Assembly (NCBI GenBank): GCA_034007705.1
Contig: JAVEQK010000009.1
Coordinates: 34,781-98,780 of the forward strand
Reading direction: 5' to 3'
From: UBA10518 sp022837185
Lineage (GTDB): Bacteria > Desulfobacterota > Desulfobulbia > Desulfobulbales > Desulfobulbaceae
Length of the DNA stretch: 64,000 nt
The position numbers and the translations under genes are program-made. Positions 7,924 through 17,101 of the stretch are shown here, one piece after another (within the stretch, counting starts at the first letter, position 1; each line of letters starts with the position of its first letter). The notes beneath the pieces are model-generated. The model saw only the letters and a list, made by a program, of their open reading frames with translations. It was not told the DNA's origin and searched no databases.

Positions 7924-9864
7924 CTAGCGGCCGAGAAGCTCCTGCGCTGCGGAGGCGATGGAGCGCGGGTCGAGGCCCTGGTCGGCGTACAGGTCCCGGG
8001 GCTTGCCGGAGCTTCCGTAGTGACCGACGCCGAGCCGCTTCATGGCGACCGGCAGCCGCCGATCCATGAAGACCACCGCCGCGCTGGCGCCGAGACCGCT
8101 CTCCACGTGATGGTCCTCCACGGTCAATACCGGCCCGATTGACGCCGCCTCGACCAGGCCGGCCTCGTCAATGGGGAGCAGCGACGCCATGTTCAGCACC
8201 CCGGCCGAAATCCCGTTCTCCTTGAGAATGACGCTGGCCTCAATGGCCGCCGGCACCAGGGAGCCGTAGGTGACGATGGTCAGGTCCGTGCCCCGCCGCA
8301 GCCAGTCGGCCCGGCCCGGGACAAATCTGTATTCCGCGTCAAAGAACACCCCGCCGTTTTCATCGGTGATGACCGGCGTCTTGGAGCGGCCCATGCCGAC
8401 GAAATGATTGCCGGGATGGGTGGCGATGTACCTGATGATCCGGTCGGTCTGATTGGGATCGGCGGGCATGAACACCGAAAAGCGGAAATAGTTTTTCATC
8501 AGTCCGAGATAATCGATGCACTGGTGGGTGGGCCCGTCCTCGCCGACATCGAGCCCGACATGGGTCGCCACGATCTTCAGATTGGTATGGTTGAAGTCGG
8601 AAAGGCGGTTCTGGTTGTACGCCTCGGACACGGCGAACGAGCCGAAGGTGGAAAAAAAGGTGACCAGTTCTTCGCGGCTCAGGGCGCCGGACATGCCGGC
8701 GGCATGATGCTCCTGGATGCCGGCTTCGCAGTAGGAGTCCGGGCAGTGCTTGCGGAACCCGCCCATTTTCACCGAACCCTCCAGGTCGCAGGACACGCCG
8801 ATGATCATCGGGGCTCGCCCGGCAATATTGTTTGCCTCGGCCAGGTTCTGCAGGGCATTGCCGTAGGCCGAACGGTTGTCGGTTTTGGCGTCGGCGGCGT
8901 ACAGGATGGGCGTCCCGGCCTGCACTTCGGGGAAGCCGGCGGGCGGCGGCATGATCGTGTCGGTCCGCACCGGTTCCCGGCGCTTTTGCTCCCACTGCTC
9001 CAAATCATTGACCACCCCGAGTTCCTCCAGGGCGGCGGCAAGCTGTTCCCGGTTCAATGGCGCCCCGTGATATTTGGCCAGATTTTCCATGAAGGATATG
9101 CCCTTGCCCATTATGGTGCGGGCGACGATAACGGTGGGCGTTCCGCTCCGGTTCCGGTACGCCTCGGTCAGAGCAGTAAAAATGCTGTTGCAGTCGTGGC
9201 CGTCGGCCAGATATTTCACCTGCCAGCCGAGCGCCGAGTAGAGGCCGCGGATGGACTGTGGCATGATGACCTCCGTGTCCCCGCAGATCTGCAGGTGGTT
9301 GCGATCGATCAGGACAGTCAGGTTGTCCAGCCGGAATTTCCTGGCAAACCGCAGGGCCTCGGCCACCTGCCCCTTCTGATGCTCCCCGTCGCCCATCAGG
9401 CAGATGACGCGGTTGTCCCGCCCCTTGATCTTGAAGGCCAGGGCCATTCCCACCGCCGCCGAGAGCCCCTGGCCGAGGTTGCCGGTGTCCCACTCGACAC
9501 CCGGCACCACGGACTCCACGTGCCCCGGAAAACCCGAACCGGCGCGGCGGAAACCGCTGAGGAAATCATCCTCGGTGAAATAGCCGTATTCGGCCAGGGT
9601 GCTGTAGACTCCCGGTGAGATATGCCCCATGCTGATGACAACCCTGTCCCGTTCGGGAGATCGGGGATTGCGGGGATCATGCCTGATCATGCCGTAGGTG
9701 ACCAGCAGCAGGTCCAGGGCCGAGAGGGAACCGCCGGGATGTCCCGAGGCGGCAAGGGTTGTGGCGAGGAGAATGCGGCGCGCGCATCGCTTGCGCCTTT
9801 CGCCGAGGGAACTGATTTCTTCAGGGGACAACCGGGGGTTGTTCACGTCAAGCTGCAGGGCCAT
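7924..9864 (-). CDS. tkt: Transketolase
   Basis: This is a full-length thiamine-diphosphate transketolase of about 646 residues, moving two-carbon units between sugar phosphates in the non-oxidative pentose phosphate pathway. The N-terminal half has the SGHPGGSLSALDLL segment and the ThDP/Mg motif GDGEHQKGQ followed by the conserved Asn (RNHLQICGD). The C-terminal half has the pyrimidine-binding domain (EAGIQEHHAAGMSGALS) and the GEDGPTHQ segment, then the transketolase C domain. The ATG at 9864 is preferred over a GTG 27 bases upstream because of the GGAG site just before it. Architecture resembles a fusion of the two-subunit transketolase type. It stands alone, convergent with lptE. Confidence 0.93.
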   Translation of the reverse strand: MALQLDVNNPRLSPEEISSLGERRKRCARRILLATTLAASGHPGGSLSALDLLLVTYGMIRHDPRNPRSPERDRVVISMGHISPGVYSTLAEYGYFTEDDFLSGFRRAGSGFPGHVESVVPGVEWDTGNLGQGLSAAVGMALAFKIKGRDNRVICLMGDGEHQKGQVAEALRFARKFRLDNLTVLIDRNHLQICGDTEVIMPQSIRGLYSALGWQVKYLADGHDCNSIFTALTEAYRNRSGTPTVIVARTIMGKGISFMENLAKYHGAPLNREQLAAALEELGVVNDLEQWEQKRREPVRTDTIMPPPAGFPEVQAGTPILYAADAKTDNRSAYGNALQNLAEANNIAGRAPMIIGVSCDLEGSVKMGGFRKHCPDSYCEAGIQEHHAAGMSGALSREELVTFFSTFGSFAVSEAYNQNRLSDFNHTNLKIVATHVGLDVGEDGPTHQCIDYLGLMKNYFRFSVFMPADPNQTDRIIRYIATHPGNHFVGMGRSKTPVITDENGGVFFDAEYRFVPGRADWLRRGTDLTIVTYGSLVPAAIEASVILKENGISAGVLNMASLLPIDEAGLVEAASIGPVLTVEDHHVESGLGASAAVVFMDRRLPVAMKRLGVGHYGSSGKPRDLYADQGLDPRSIASAAQELLGR

Positions 9865-9928
9865 AACCGCTCCGTTACATTGTTCTTTCACTGCCGGAAA
9901 GAAAGGAGAAAAACCGAAACTGAAACCG

Positions 9929-9955
9929 TGGACAAAATGTGAGATTGGTTATAAT
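9929..9955 (+). promoter_or_regulatory. Possible sigma-70 promoter upstream of dus
   Basis: A perfect TATAAT -10 box (9950-9955) lies about 165 bases before the dus start codon. The best -35 match is TGGACA (9929-9934) with a 15-base spacer, which is short. No gene other than dus is downstream on this strand. Confidence 0.45.
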
Positions 9956-10118
9956 ACACTGATGCAGAATGACAACAGGAAATTCTCCCTCTCTCCCGGA
10001 TTGAACGGCCGATACAATGCAGCACCCGACACCTTCGACAACCGCTGAATCCGTTGCCGTATTTTCCCGGGAACGGGCCCTCGGACCGGCCGGCCGGTAA
10101 ACGACCACCACCGCCATC

Positions 10119-11063
10119 ATGCGCATCGGCAGCCTGCTCCTCGACAATCCGTTTGTCCTGGCACCGCTGGCGGGATACACCGATCTTGCCTTCCGCCTTC
10201 TCTGCCGAGAACTGGGCGCGGCGCTCTGCTGTTCGGAAATGATCAGCTCCCACGGCCTGATCCGCGGCCAGAAAAAAACCCTTGAACTGCTTGCCACGGT
10301 GCCGGAGGAACGTCCGGTGGCTTTTCAGCTTTTCGGCAGCGATCCGGGAGTCATGGGAGAGGCCGCCGCCCATCCCGCCCTGCGGGCGGGAGACGTACTT
10401 GACATCAACATGGGCTGTCCGGTACGCAAGGTCGTCAGGAAGGGAGCCGGGGCCGCCCTGATGAAGGATCTGCAAAGGGCCGAGCAGATCATCAGAGCGG
10501 TGCGGCGCAGCACCTTCCTGCCGGTGACGATAAAAATACGCAGCGGCTGGCACAGGGACAGTGAAACGGCCGTTGACTTCGCCCTGATGGCCCAGGAAGC
10601 CGGAGCCGCCGCCGTATCGATCCATGCCCGGAGTTGGGCGCAGGGTTTCGCCGGTCGGGCCGACTGGGGGATCATCGCCCGGGTCAAGGAAGCGGCGGCC
10701 ATCCCGGTCATCGGCAATGGGGATATCCTCAGCTATCAGGACGGAAAACGGATGATGGCGGAAACGGGGTGCGACGGGGTAATGATAGGCCGCGGGGCCC
10801 TCGGCAATCCCTGGGTGTTCAGAGAATCGGGCCGCCCCTCCACCCTGGAGGGGAGAAAGCCGGTTGTCCTCCGGCACCTGGAATTGGCCCGGCGGTTTGT
10901 CCCTCCGGCCAGGTTGCTTTTTTACCTGAAAAATCACCTCACCCGATACACGAGCGGGCTTCCCGGGGCATCCGGCATCCGGCAGGAGCTTGCCCGGTCA
11001 GCATCGGTCGAGGCAATCCTCCAGGCCATTCTCTCCGCCGGGGACGACCCCGGTCCATTGTGA
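10119..11063 (+). CDS. dus: tRNA-dihydrouridine synthase
   Basis: This FMN-dependent Dus-family enzyme reduces specific uridines in tRNA to dihydrouridine. The N-terminal TIM barrel starts with NPFVLAPLAGYTDLAFR, and the catalytic cysteine is in NMGCPVRKVVRKGAGAALM (about residue 98). The phosphate-binding part VIGNGDI and the GCDGVMIGRGALGNPW segment are also typical. Overall it is closest in style to DusB. Length (314) is normal. The start ATG at 10119 is followed by RIGSLLLDN, the usual N-terminus. It is a single gene between transketolase (divergent) and the pnt operon. Confidence 0.93.
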   Translation: MRIGSLLLDNPFVLAPLAGYTDLAFRLLCRELGAALCCSEMISSHGLIRGQKKTLELLATVPEERPVAFQLFGSDPGVMGEAAAHPALRAGDVLDINMGCPVRKVVRKGAGAALMKDLQRAEQIIRAVRRSTFLPVTIKIRSGWHRDSETAVDFALMAQEAGAAAVSIHARSWAQGFAGRADWGIIARVKEAAAIPVIGNGDILSYQDGKRMMAETGCDGVMIGRGALGNPWVFRESGRPSTLEGRKPVVLRHLELARRFVPPARLLFYLKNHLTRYTSGLPGASGIRQELARSASVEAILQAILSAGDDPGPL

Positions 11064-11266
11064 GGGATCTCCTTCCGGTTTTCAAACATATTGATTTTAT
11101 GTGGGTTTTTTTTTCAGTTTCGGGTAAAAAACCAAGTATCCATTTTCAGCACGAATACGTTCGAACACCTGTCGGTGCGTCTTTCCCGGATCGGCACTGT
11201 TCACCCGCCGGTCTGCTGCCGGTGTCCATTTCAGTTGATACAGGTAACTGAGCAAGGAGTGATGCT

Positions 11267-12409
11267 ATGAAAATCGCGGTCATGAAAGAAACCCACCAGG
11301 GTGAGATGAGGGTTCCCATTATACCGCCCTCCGCTGAAAAGCTGGTCAGACTCGGCGCGGAGCTGGAAATAGAAGCAGGCGCCGGCCTGAACTGCCGTTT
11401 CAGCGACGCCGACTACGAAAAAGCCGGGGCGAGGGTCAATCCATCACGGGAGGAAATGCTGCGAACAGCGGACCTCATCCTGCGCCTGCGCAAACCTCCC
11501 CGGGAGGAGGTGGAACTGATGAAAAAGGGGGCCGTCCACATCAGTTACCTGGACCCCTTCAGGGAGTCTGAACTTGTTGACAAACTGGCGGCCGGCGGGA
11601 TCAGCGCCGTGAGCCTGGAAATGCTGCCCCGCACCACCCTGGCGCAGAAAATGGACGTCCTCAGCTCCCAGGCCAACCTGGGGGGCTATGTTGCGGTGAT
11701 TGTGGCCGCCGGAGAGCTGGACAAGGTTTTTCCCATGATGACCACCCCGGCCGGGACAATCAAACCGGCCCGCGTCTTCATTATCGGCGTGGGTGTCGCC
11801 GGCCTGCAGGCGATCGCCACCGCCCGCCGTCTCGGCGCCAGGGTCGAGGCCTTTGACACGCGGCCGGTGGTCGAGGAGCAGGTCAAATCCCTGGGGGCAA
11901 AATTCGTCAAGGTTGACCTGGGTGAGACGGGGGAGACCAAGGATGGGTATGCCAAGGAATTGACCCCGGAGCAGATGCAGCTGCAGAAGGAAGGTATGGC
12001 CAGGGCCTGCGCCCAGGCGGATGTGGTGATTACCACGGCTCAGCTTTTCGGCCGTCCGGCGCCGCGTATTGTCGACCGGGCCATTATCGCCCAGATGCAG
12101 CCCGGCAGCGTGATAGTCGACATGGCGGTGGAAACCGGCGGCAACGTCGAAGGTTCCGAAGTGGACAAAGTAGTCGAAATCGAAGGCGTCAAGGTCATCG
12201 GCTTCGGCAATCTGCCGGGTCGGGTGGCCCAGACCGCCAGCCAGATGTACTCCTCCAACCTGGCAAACTTCGTCGATCACTTCTGGGACAAGGAGGCAAA
12301 GTCGTTCATGCTGAAAACGGACGACGAAATCATGCAAGGAGCGCTGATCACCCATAACGGTGCGATAGTCAACGAAATGTACAAGAACATCATGAGCAAG
12401 CGAGGATAG
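11267..12409 (+). CDS. pntAA: NAD(P) transhydrogenase alpha subunit, NAD(H)-binding part (PntAA)
   Basis: This soluble component I of proton-translocating transhydrogenase binds NAD(H) on the cytoplasmic side. The N-terminal half is alanine-dehydrogenase-like (KETHQGEMRVPIIP at the start), and the dinucleotide fold has IIGVGVAGLQAIATARRLGA at about residues 172-190. The conserved AQLFGRPAP and VDMAVETGGNVEGS segments are present. The alpha subunit is split: this gene carries only the extramembrane part (380 residues) and the membrane part is the next gene. An AAGGAG site precedes the ATG at 11267. It is the first gene of pntAA-AB-B; hydride transfer to NADP+ is coupled to proton entry. Confidence 0.95.
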   Translation: MKIAVMKETHQGEMRVPIIPPSAEKLVRLGAELEIEAGAGLNCRFSDADYEKAGARVNPSREEMLRTADLILRLRKPPREEVELMKKGAVHISYLDPFRESELVDKLAAGGISAVSLEMLPRTTLAQKMDVLSSQANLGGYVAVIVAAGELDKVFPMMTTPAGTIKPARVFIIGVGVAGLQAIATARRLGARVEAFDTRPVVEEQVKSLGAKFVKVDLGETGETKDGYAKELTPEQMQLQKEGMARACAQADVVITTAQLFGRPAPRIVDRAIIAQMQPGSVIVDMAVETGGNVEGSEVDKVVEIEGVKVIGFGNLPGRVAQTASQMYSSNLANFVDHFWDKEAKSFMLKTDDEIMQGALITHNGAIVNEMYKNIMSKRG

Positions 12410-12411
12410 AG

Positions 12412-12705
12412 ATGGATGCGGTATTTTTAACCTTTGTTTTTGTTTTGGCGATATTTCTCGGATTTGAACTCATTTCCAAAGTGCCCTCGATCCTGCACAC
12501 CCCCCTGATGTCCGGCTCGAACGCCATTTCCGGGATCACCATGATCGGCGCCATTGCCTCCCTCCGCATCGAAAATTACGGTTTCGCCGCCTTTCTCGGC
12601 ACGCTGGCCGTCATTTTCGCCACCATCAACGTGGTCGGCGGGTACGCCGTCACCAACCGGATGCTGGAGATGTTCAAGAAAAAAGATGAGGGAGGCGCAA
12701 AATGA
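12412..12705 (+). CDS. pntAB: NAD(P) transhydrogenase alpha subunit, membrane part (PntAB)
   Basis: This 97-residue integral membrane protein has three hydrophobic spans (about residues 4-20, 35-52 and 57-80) and a charged tail. The segments GFELISKVPSILHTPLMSGSNAISGI and NVVGGYAVTNRMLEMFK are hallmark sequences of the PntA membrane domain. It forms the proton channel with PntB. The ATG lies 2 bases after the pntAA stop, and its own stop overlaps the pntB start by four bases (ATGA at 12702-12705), so translation is coupled. Confidence 0.95.
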   Translation: MDAVFLTFVFVLAIFLGFELISKVPSILHTPLMSGSNAISGITMIGAIASLRIENYGFAAFLGTLAVIFATINVVGGYAVTNRMLEMFKKKDEGGAK

Positions 12706-14081
12706 GTTCGTCATTTCTGGCAATCAACTTTGCCTATGTCATTTCGGCCGGAATGTTCATTCTCGGCCTGAAAATGCTCAGTTCCCCCGCCACCGCCCGG
12801 CGCGGCAACCTGATTTCCGCCCTGGGCATGCTGCTGGCCATCGTCGTCACCCTTTTCAGTCAGGGACTCGATTACAAGTGGATCGTGCTCGGCATCGTCA
12901 TCGGGGGGACCATCGGCCTCATCGCGGCATACAAGGTGGAGATGACCTCCATGCCCGAAATGGTGGCCCTGTTCAACGGCTTCGGCGGCATTGCCAGCAT
13001 GCTCCTGTCCTGGGGTGAATACCACCAGAACCCGCAGATGAGCGTATTCATAGGTATTGTCGCCTCCCTGTCGGCGTTCATCGGCGGGGTCACCTTTTCG
13101 GGCAGCATGATCGCCTTCGGCAAGCTGAGTGAAAAAATTCCCAGCAAGGCCATCCTGTTCAACGGCCAGCATCTCATCAACGGGACGATTCTTGTGGTTG
13201 CCCTGCTGGCCACCGTATTTTTCGCTTCCCATGCCGAGTCGCTCTACTGGGTCTTTGTCCTGATCGTCATCATCGCCCTGGTGTTCGGCGTCACCTCCGT
13301 CATTCCCATCGGCGGGGCGGACATGCCGGTCGTCATCTCCCTGCTCAACAGCTACTCAGGCCTGGCGGCCTGTGCCGCCGGCTTCGTCATCAGCAACAAT
13401 ATCCTGATCGTCGCCGGCGCCCTGGTCGGCGCCAGCGGCATCATCCTGACCAGGATAATGTGCAAGGCCATGAACCGGTCCCTGGCCAATGTGCTCTTTT
13501 CCGGGTTCGGCGCCAAGATCCAGGCGGGGGGCGACGGGCCGCAGGGTGAAATCAAGCCGGCGTCGGCCGAGGATGTGTACTATATCCTGGAAGCCGCCGA
13601 TTCCGTAGCGTTTGTACCGGGCTACGGGCTCGCCGTTGCCCAGGCCCAGCATGTGACCCGCGAGCTCGGCGACCTGCTTGAACAGAACGGAACGGAAGTC
13701 ATGTATGCCATCCATCCCGTCGCCGGCCGGATGCCCGGACACATGAACGTGCTCCTGGCCGAAGCCAACGTGCCGTACGATCAATTGGTCGAAATGGACG
13801 ACATCAATCCACGCATGGATTCCGTCGATGTCTGCGTCGTCATCGGCGCCAACGACGTCGTCAACCCGGCCGCCCTGACCGACAAAAACAGCTCGATTTA
13901 CGGCATGCCGATCATCGAGGTCCACCGGGCCAAAACGGTGATTGTCCTCAAGCGTTCAATGAGTCCCGGTTTTGCCGGCATCCAGAACGCCCTGTTCTTC
14001 ATGGAAAATACCCGCATGTACTTTGGCGACGCCAAGGCATCCATCCAGGCTCTGATCGCCGAATTCAAGGGGGGGAATTAA
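12702..14081 (+). CDS. pntB: NAD(P) transhydrogenase beta subunit (PntB)
   Basis: This is the beta subunit, containing the remaining membrane spans and the NADP(H)-binding domain III. The N-terminal two thirds has about eight to nine spans with KVEMTSMPEMVALFNGFGG and NSYSGLAACAAGF, both typical. Domain III follows from about residue 280, with the NADP-binding fold VPGYGLAVAQAQH, the HPVAGRMPGHMNVLLAEA segment and IGANDVVNPAA. Length (459) is normal. A GC-rich hairpin lies 12 bases after the stop. Confidence 0.96.
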   Translation: MSSSFLAINFAYVISAGMFILGLKMLSSPATARRGNLISALGMLLAIVVTLFSQGLDYKWIVLGIVIGGTIGLIAAYKVEMTSMPEMVALFNGFGGIASMLLSWGEYHQNPQMSVFIGIVASLSAFIGGVTFSGSMIAFGKLSEKIPSKAILFNGQHLINGTILVVALLATVFFASHAESLYWVFVLIVIIALVFGVTSVIPIGGADMPVVISLLNSYSGLAACAAGFVISNNILIVAGALVGASGIILTRIMCKAMNRSLANVLFSGFGAKIQAGGDGPQGEIKPASAEDVYYILEAADSVAFVPGYGLAVAQAQHVTRELGDLLEQNGTEVMYAIHPVAGRMPGHMNVLLAEANVPYDQLVEMDDINPRMDSVDVCVVIGANDVVNPAALTDKNSSIYGMPIIEVHRAKTVIVLKRSMSPGFAGIQNALFFMENTRMYFGDAKASIQALIAEFKGGN

Positions 14082-14093
14082 GGAAGATGCCAG

Positions 14094-14116
14094 AGCCGGT
14101 CCGGAGCGGACCGGCT
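14094..14116 (+). terminator. Stem-loop after pntB
   Basis: A perfect 10-bp stem (14094-14103 with 14107-14116) with a 3-base loop follows the pntB stop by 12 bases. There is no T run after it, so termination efficiency is uncertain; it may instead protect the transcript end. Confidence 0.55.
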
Positions 14117-14174
14117 CGCCATGGTTTTGGCCGGATTCATTGACCGCCAAACCAAGTGAAGGGAACGGTCCCCT

Positions 14175-14441
14175 TCAATGAAGGATATCCGTCAACTGGT
14201 CGATATCCAGGTTCATTACAAAGGCAACCTTCATCAGGGCGAGGGAGACTGTGTTTTGTGTTGTTTCCAGGCGGCGTATGGCCTCGGACGGCATCTGCGC
14301 CGCCGTTGCAATTTCCTCAATGGTCATGCCGAGCCGGATGCGCCATGCCTTGACAAGGGGGACGTTCTGCCTGGCAACCATGCGGGCCACGTCATGGGGA
14401 ATAAAAGGGGTTCTTTCTCTTTCTTTCTTTGTCTGCGTCAT
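14175..14441 (-). CDS. Small XRE-type helix-turn-helix protein
   Basis: This 88-residue protein has a Cro/C1-type DNA-binding domain from about residue 28 to the end. The segment VKAWRIRLGMTIEEIATAAQM is the usual start of such domains, followed by a recognition helix (PSEAIRRLE). The N-terminal 25 residues are charged and polar. Such short proteins often act as antitoxins or local repressors, but no toxin gene is adjacent. It lies convergent to pntB and 250 bases downstream of the PstS-like gene on the same strand. The target is unknown. Confidence 0.65.
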   Translation of the reverse strand: MTQTKKERERTPFIPHDVARMVARQNVPLVKAWRIRLGMTIEEIATAAQMPSEAIRRLETTQNTVSLALMKVAFVMNLDIDQLTDILH

Positions 14442-14690
14442 TAGAATGCAAAGGAGGATGGACGATTACCAACCGGCCCGCAATAGCCGGCCGCCGGCGG
14501 GTGACCAGGGGTTCCTCCCGGATTGCTTTTGCGGACAACCGGTTTGCTGCGCTCCCCCATCAGGGTGGACCGGAACCGTAATTTTCACCTTATATGAATC
14601 TGAACGGAGAAAGTCCAGAAAAAATTTCTCCCCTTTCCGGGAAGCGGCTTCCCTGTACCGCCCGCCGACCGGTTCCGGGTCACCCGGGAG

Positions 14691-15539
14691 TTATTGGGAA
14701 AATGGAATAAAATTCACCTCGATGGCCGCCCTCCCTTCTTCGGAACGAACGAAGTCGAGAAATTCAGAGACATCGGCATTATTGTCTCCCGCCAGGGTCA
14801 GGTAATAGGTAGCGGCAAGCCCATAGTGGCCGCTGATGATGTTTTCCCTGGTGGGATGGACTCCGTCAATGGCCACGATTTCTCCGAATTTCTCCTGATA
14901 GGAATTGAGCCCCATGAACGTTACCGCTCCGGGGGTCAACGACACGTAGTTGCCGACCATTGAAGGGCCGTCGCCCACGTGGGCATCGGCGGCCAATTTA
15001 TTTCCGGCCTCCAGGATGAATTCCTCAAAAAGGAGCGTCACCCCGCTTTCCAGTTCCGGATTGATATATGCGACCCGCACCGGCAGGTCGTTGCCCCCGA
15101 TTTCCCGCCAGTTCCTGATTTTTCCCTGAAAAACATCCGCCAACTGGGCGGAGGTCAGGTTGCCGACGCCATTGCCCCTGGAGGAAACGATGACAATGGG
15201 ATCCTTGGCAATGGGAACGCTTTTCCATCGGGCCATGACCTCCGGGTCGAGCTGCAGTTTTCCGGCAAGCTGTTCTATTGTCTCACAGGTAAAGGCAAAA
15301 TCGATTTTCCTGTCCATCAGCAGGTGGACCGCCTTCTTGTTCCCTGTGTTGCCCAATTGCAGTTTTGTGCCGGTCCTGTCCGTAAAGGGTTTGGTCAGAT
15401 CCTGGAGCAGAAAATACTCGGTCTTGCAGCCTGCGGACTTCAAAACCTGAGGGGCTGCGGCCTGGAGGCTGGCTCCCGTCCACGGGAGATTGAGGACCAG
15501 GGCGACGGCGGTCAGGGTGATAAGATGCTTCAGGTGCAC
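14691..15539 (-). CDS. PstS-like periplasmic substrate-binding protein (orphan)
   Basis: This is a secreted type-2 periplasmic-binding-fold protein of about 282 residues, in the PstS-like (phosphate-binding-like) group. The sequence begins with a clear signal peptide ending near ASLQA. The typical segments NLTSAQLADVFQGKIRNWREIGG and ESGVTLLFEEFIL are present; in PstS proteins the first of these follows the ligand loop. The GTG at 15537-15539 is chosen because GGAGG stands 7 bases upstream and it places the signal peptide at the very N-terminus; an ATG at 15572 would add 11 residues. No ABC permease or ATPase gene is nearby, so the ligand and partner are unknown. Confidence 0.8.
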   Translation of the reverse strand: MHLKHLITLTAVALVLNLPWTGASLQAAAPQVLKSAGCKTEYFLLQDLTKPFTDRTGTKLQLGNTGNKKAVHLLMDRKIDFAFTCETIEQLAGKLQLDPEVMARWKSVPIAKDPIVIVSSRGNGVGNLTSAQLADVFQGKIRNWREIGGNDLPVRVAYINPELESGVTLLFEEFILEAGNKLAADAHVGDGPSMVGNYVSLTPGAVTFMGLNSYQEKFGEIVAIDGVHPTRENIISGHYGLAATYYLTLAGDNNADVSEFLDFVRSEEGRAAIEVNFIPFSQ

Positions 15540-16015
15540 GATGGTCCTCCATTTCAACTTGAGTTGATTCATTCCCCGGCAGCAGGGCGGGATGAAAACT
15601 TCTGTTCGCGGCTGCCGACATAAACATCTTCATTAAACGATAGCCCCGGGGAAAAAGTCAAGGATCGATACATCGGGCACTGAAAAAAAAAATGAGTTGT
15701 TTCCAAGAGTTGATTTCACATACCCCCGGACCGGCAATCCCGCCCCCCGGCCACGCCGTGGTTTCCCTCCCGGACGCGGCCGGGAAAATGGTGCGGTTGG
15801 GAACGACCCGCGGCTCGAGAATTGCTTTGCAGGAACAGGCCCTGCATACGGGCAAGGGTGAGGAAAGAGACACAGAATGGACCTGCGGCCCCGGAGAGAA
15901 TTTTCCGCTTGCCGGGACCTCAGGTTATGCCGATCCGGACCCGGAGGCTCCGGCTGGAGCATTCACGGAAAGGACGGCGGGCGAATTTGTTCGCTCCGCC
16001 GTCCCCGGCCATGGG
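15540..16015. other. Intergenic region of about 475 bases
   Basis: This gap lies between the PstS-like gene (starting leftward) and the end of the BASS transporter gene. No open frame here has a credible start or protein-like composition. The only structure seen is the long hairpin near its right end (15972-16004). It presumably carries the promoter of the PstS-like gene, but I found no good -35/-10 pair. Confidence 0.5.
15972..16004 (-). terminator. Stem-loop downstream of the BASS transporter
   Basis: A long GC-rich stem (15972-15985 pairing with 15990-16004, with one unpaired base) stands 12 bases beyond the stop codon of the transporter gene, read on the minus strand. No T run follows, so it is a probable transcript end without a classical U tract. 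Confidence 0.5.
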
Positions 16016-17035
16016 TCAGACAGTCGATTTTGCCGGAACGACCTTTTCTACGGCGCCACTCCGGCTTCCGAAAATCAACGGAACCAGCCTGATGTACCAG
16101 GCTGCCGACTGGATCTGGAAAATATAGGCAATGGCGATGAGCAGGGCAATAGTTGATCCCTCCCGGCCGAAGGCGGTCATGGCAATGGCCAGGGCGATGG
16201 ACAGGTCGCGCATGACCACCCCGAAAACCATGGCGATGGCGTCTTCACGGCTGAAGAACAGCCTGCCGATTACCGAAAGCAGTACGTAACTTATCAGATA
16301 GAAGAGCGCCAGCGGCAGAATGATGATCAGCAGGTCGGTGGGATCGGCCAGGATGGTCCTGGCCTTGAGGGCCATGGCGACAAAGGCGATGAGGGTGACG
16401 CCCAGGGCTGAGAAAGGGGGAAATTTCGGCTTGTATATCTCCATCCAGGCCTGCTTGCCGTGTTTCTTCATCAGGTAGCTCTGTGTTGCCAGGCCGGCGA
16501 TCAGAGGGACGAAGACAAACAGGCAGATCTGCCGGAACATGTGGAGCATATCCACATCCACGGTCGCCCCCATGAAAACCTTGGTATACACCGGCGCCGC
16601 CAGAGCCCCGATGATCAGCCCGAAGACGAGCATTTTGGTGGCGGATTCCTTGTTGCCCCCGGCAAAGCCCGTCCAGGAAATGGTCATTCCGGAGGCCGGA
16701 AGCACCCCGATCAGGAACAGCCCCACTGCCCACAGTCCGTATTTCGGTTCAATGCCGCCGAGGAACACCCGGCCCAGACCCAAGACCAGCAGCGGAATAA
16801 GCAGAAAGTTGATCAGCTGGGTGACCACCTGCAGCCTGAGATCACTGCCGGAAAAGACCGACCGGACATTCAGGGTCGCCATCATCGGATAGACCATGAC
16901 AAAGGTGATAGGAATGATCAGCATTTTCAGCGGCCCGGCATCAAAAAGATACCCGCCGGCAAAGAGACCGAGGCCCATGGAAAACGGAATGGCCCAGACA
17001 AGGTTTTTCTGAAGCAGTTGCAAATAATGAATCAT
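16016..17035 (-). CDS. BASS-superfamily transporter (ACR3/bile acid:Na+ symporter-like)
   Basis: This 339-residue protein is a ten-span membrane transporter of the bile acid:sodium symporter superfamily, closest in feel to the ACR3/arsenite-efflux branch. Conserved parts include PITFVMVYPMMATL in span 2 and a GVLPASGMTISWTGFAGGNKE loop in span 4. True ACR3 arsenite pumps carry an essential cysteine at that point (PCTAM-type); here it is Ala-Ser (residues 114-115), so arsenite transport is doubtful. An AAAGGAG site precedes the ATG. It follows the DUF302 gene by 66 bases on the same strand, forming a likely two-gene operon. Confidence 0.8.
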   Translation of the reverse strand: MIHYLQLLQKNLVWAIPFSMGLGLFAGGYLFDAGPLKMLIIPITFVMVYPMMATLNVRSVFSGSDLRLQVVTQLINFLLIPLLVLGLGRVFLGGIEPKYGLWAVGLFLIGVLPASGMTISWTGFAGGNKESATKMLVFGLIIGALAAPVYTKVFMGATVDVDMLHMFRQICLFVFVPLIAGLATQSYLMKKHGKQAWMEIYKPKFPPFSALGVTLIAFVAMALKARTILADPTDLLIIILPLALFYLISYVLLSVIGRLFFSREDAIAMVFGVVMRDLSIALAIAMTAFGREGSTIALLIAIAYIFQIQSAAWYIRLVPLIFGSRSGAVEKVVPAKSTV

Positions 17036-17101
17036 GATTCATTCTCCTTTTTCGCTGTCGATCAGCGCAATGGGCAGAAACTGAACAGCGGCCTCAACGG
17101 T

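Noticed and set aside
15633..15962. 109-codon frame in the gap left of the BASS transporter
   Set aside because: Arg/Pro/Gly-rich low-complexity translation, no ribosome binding site, not protein-like.
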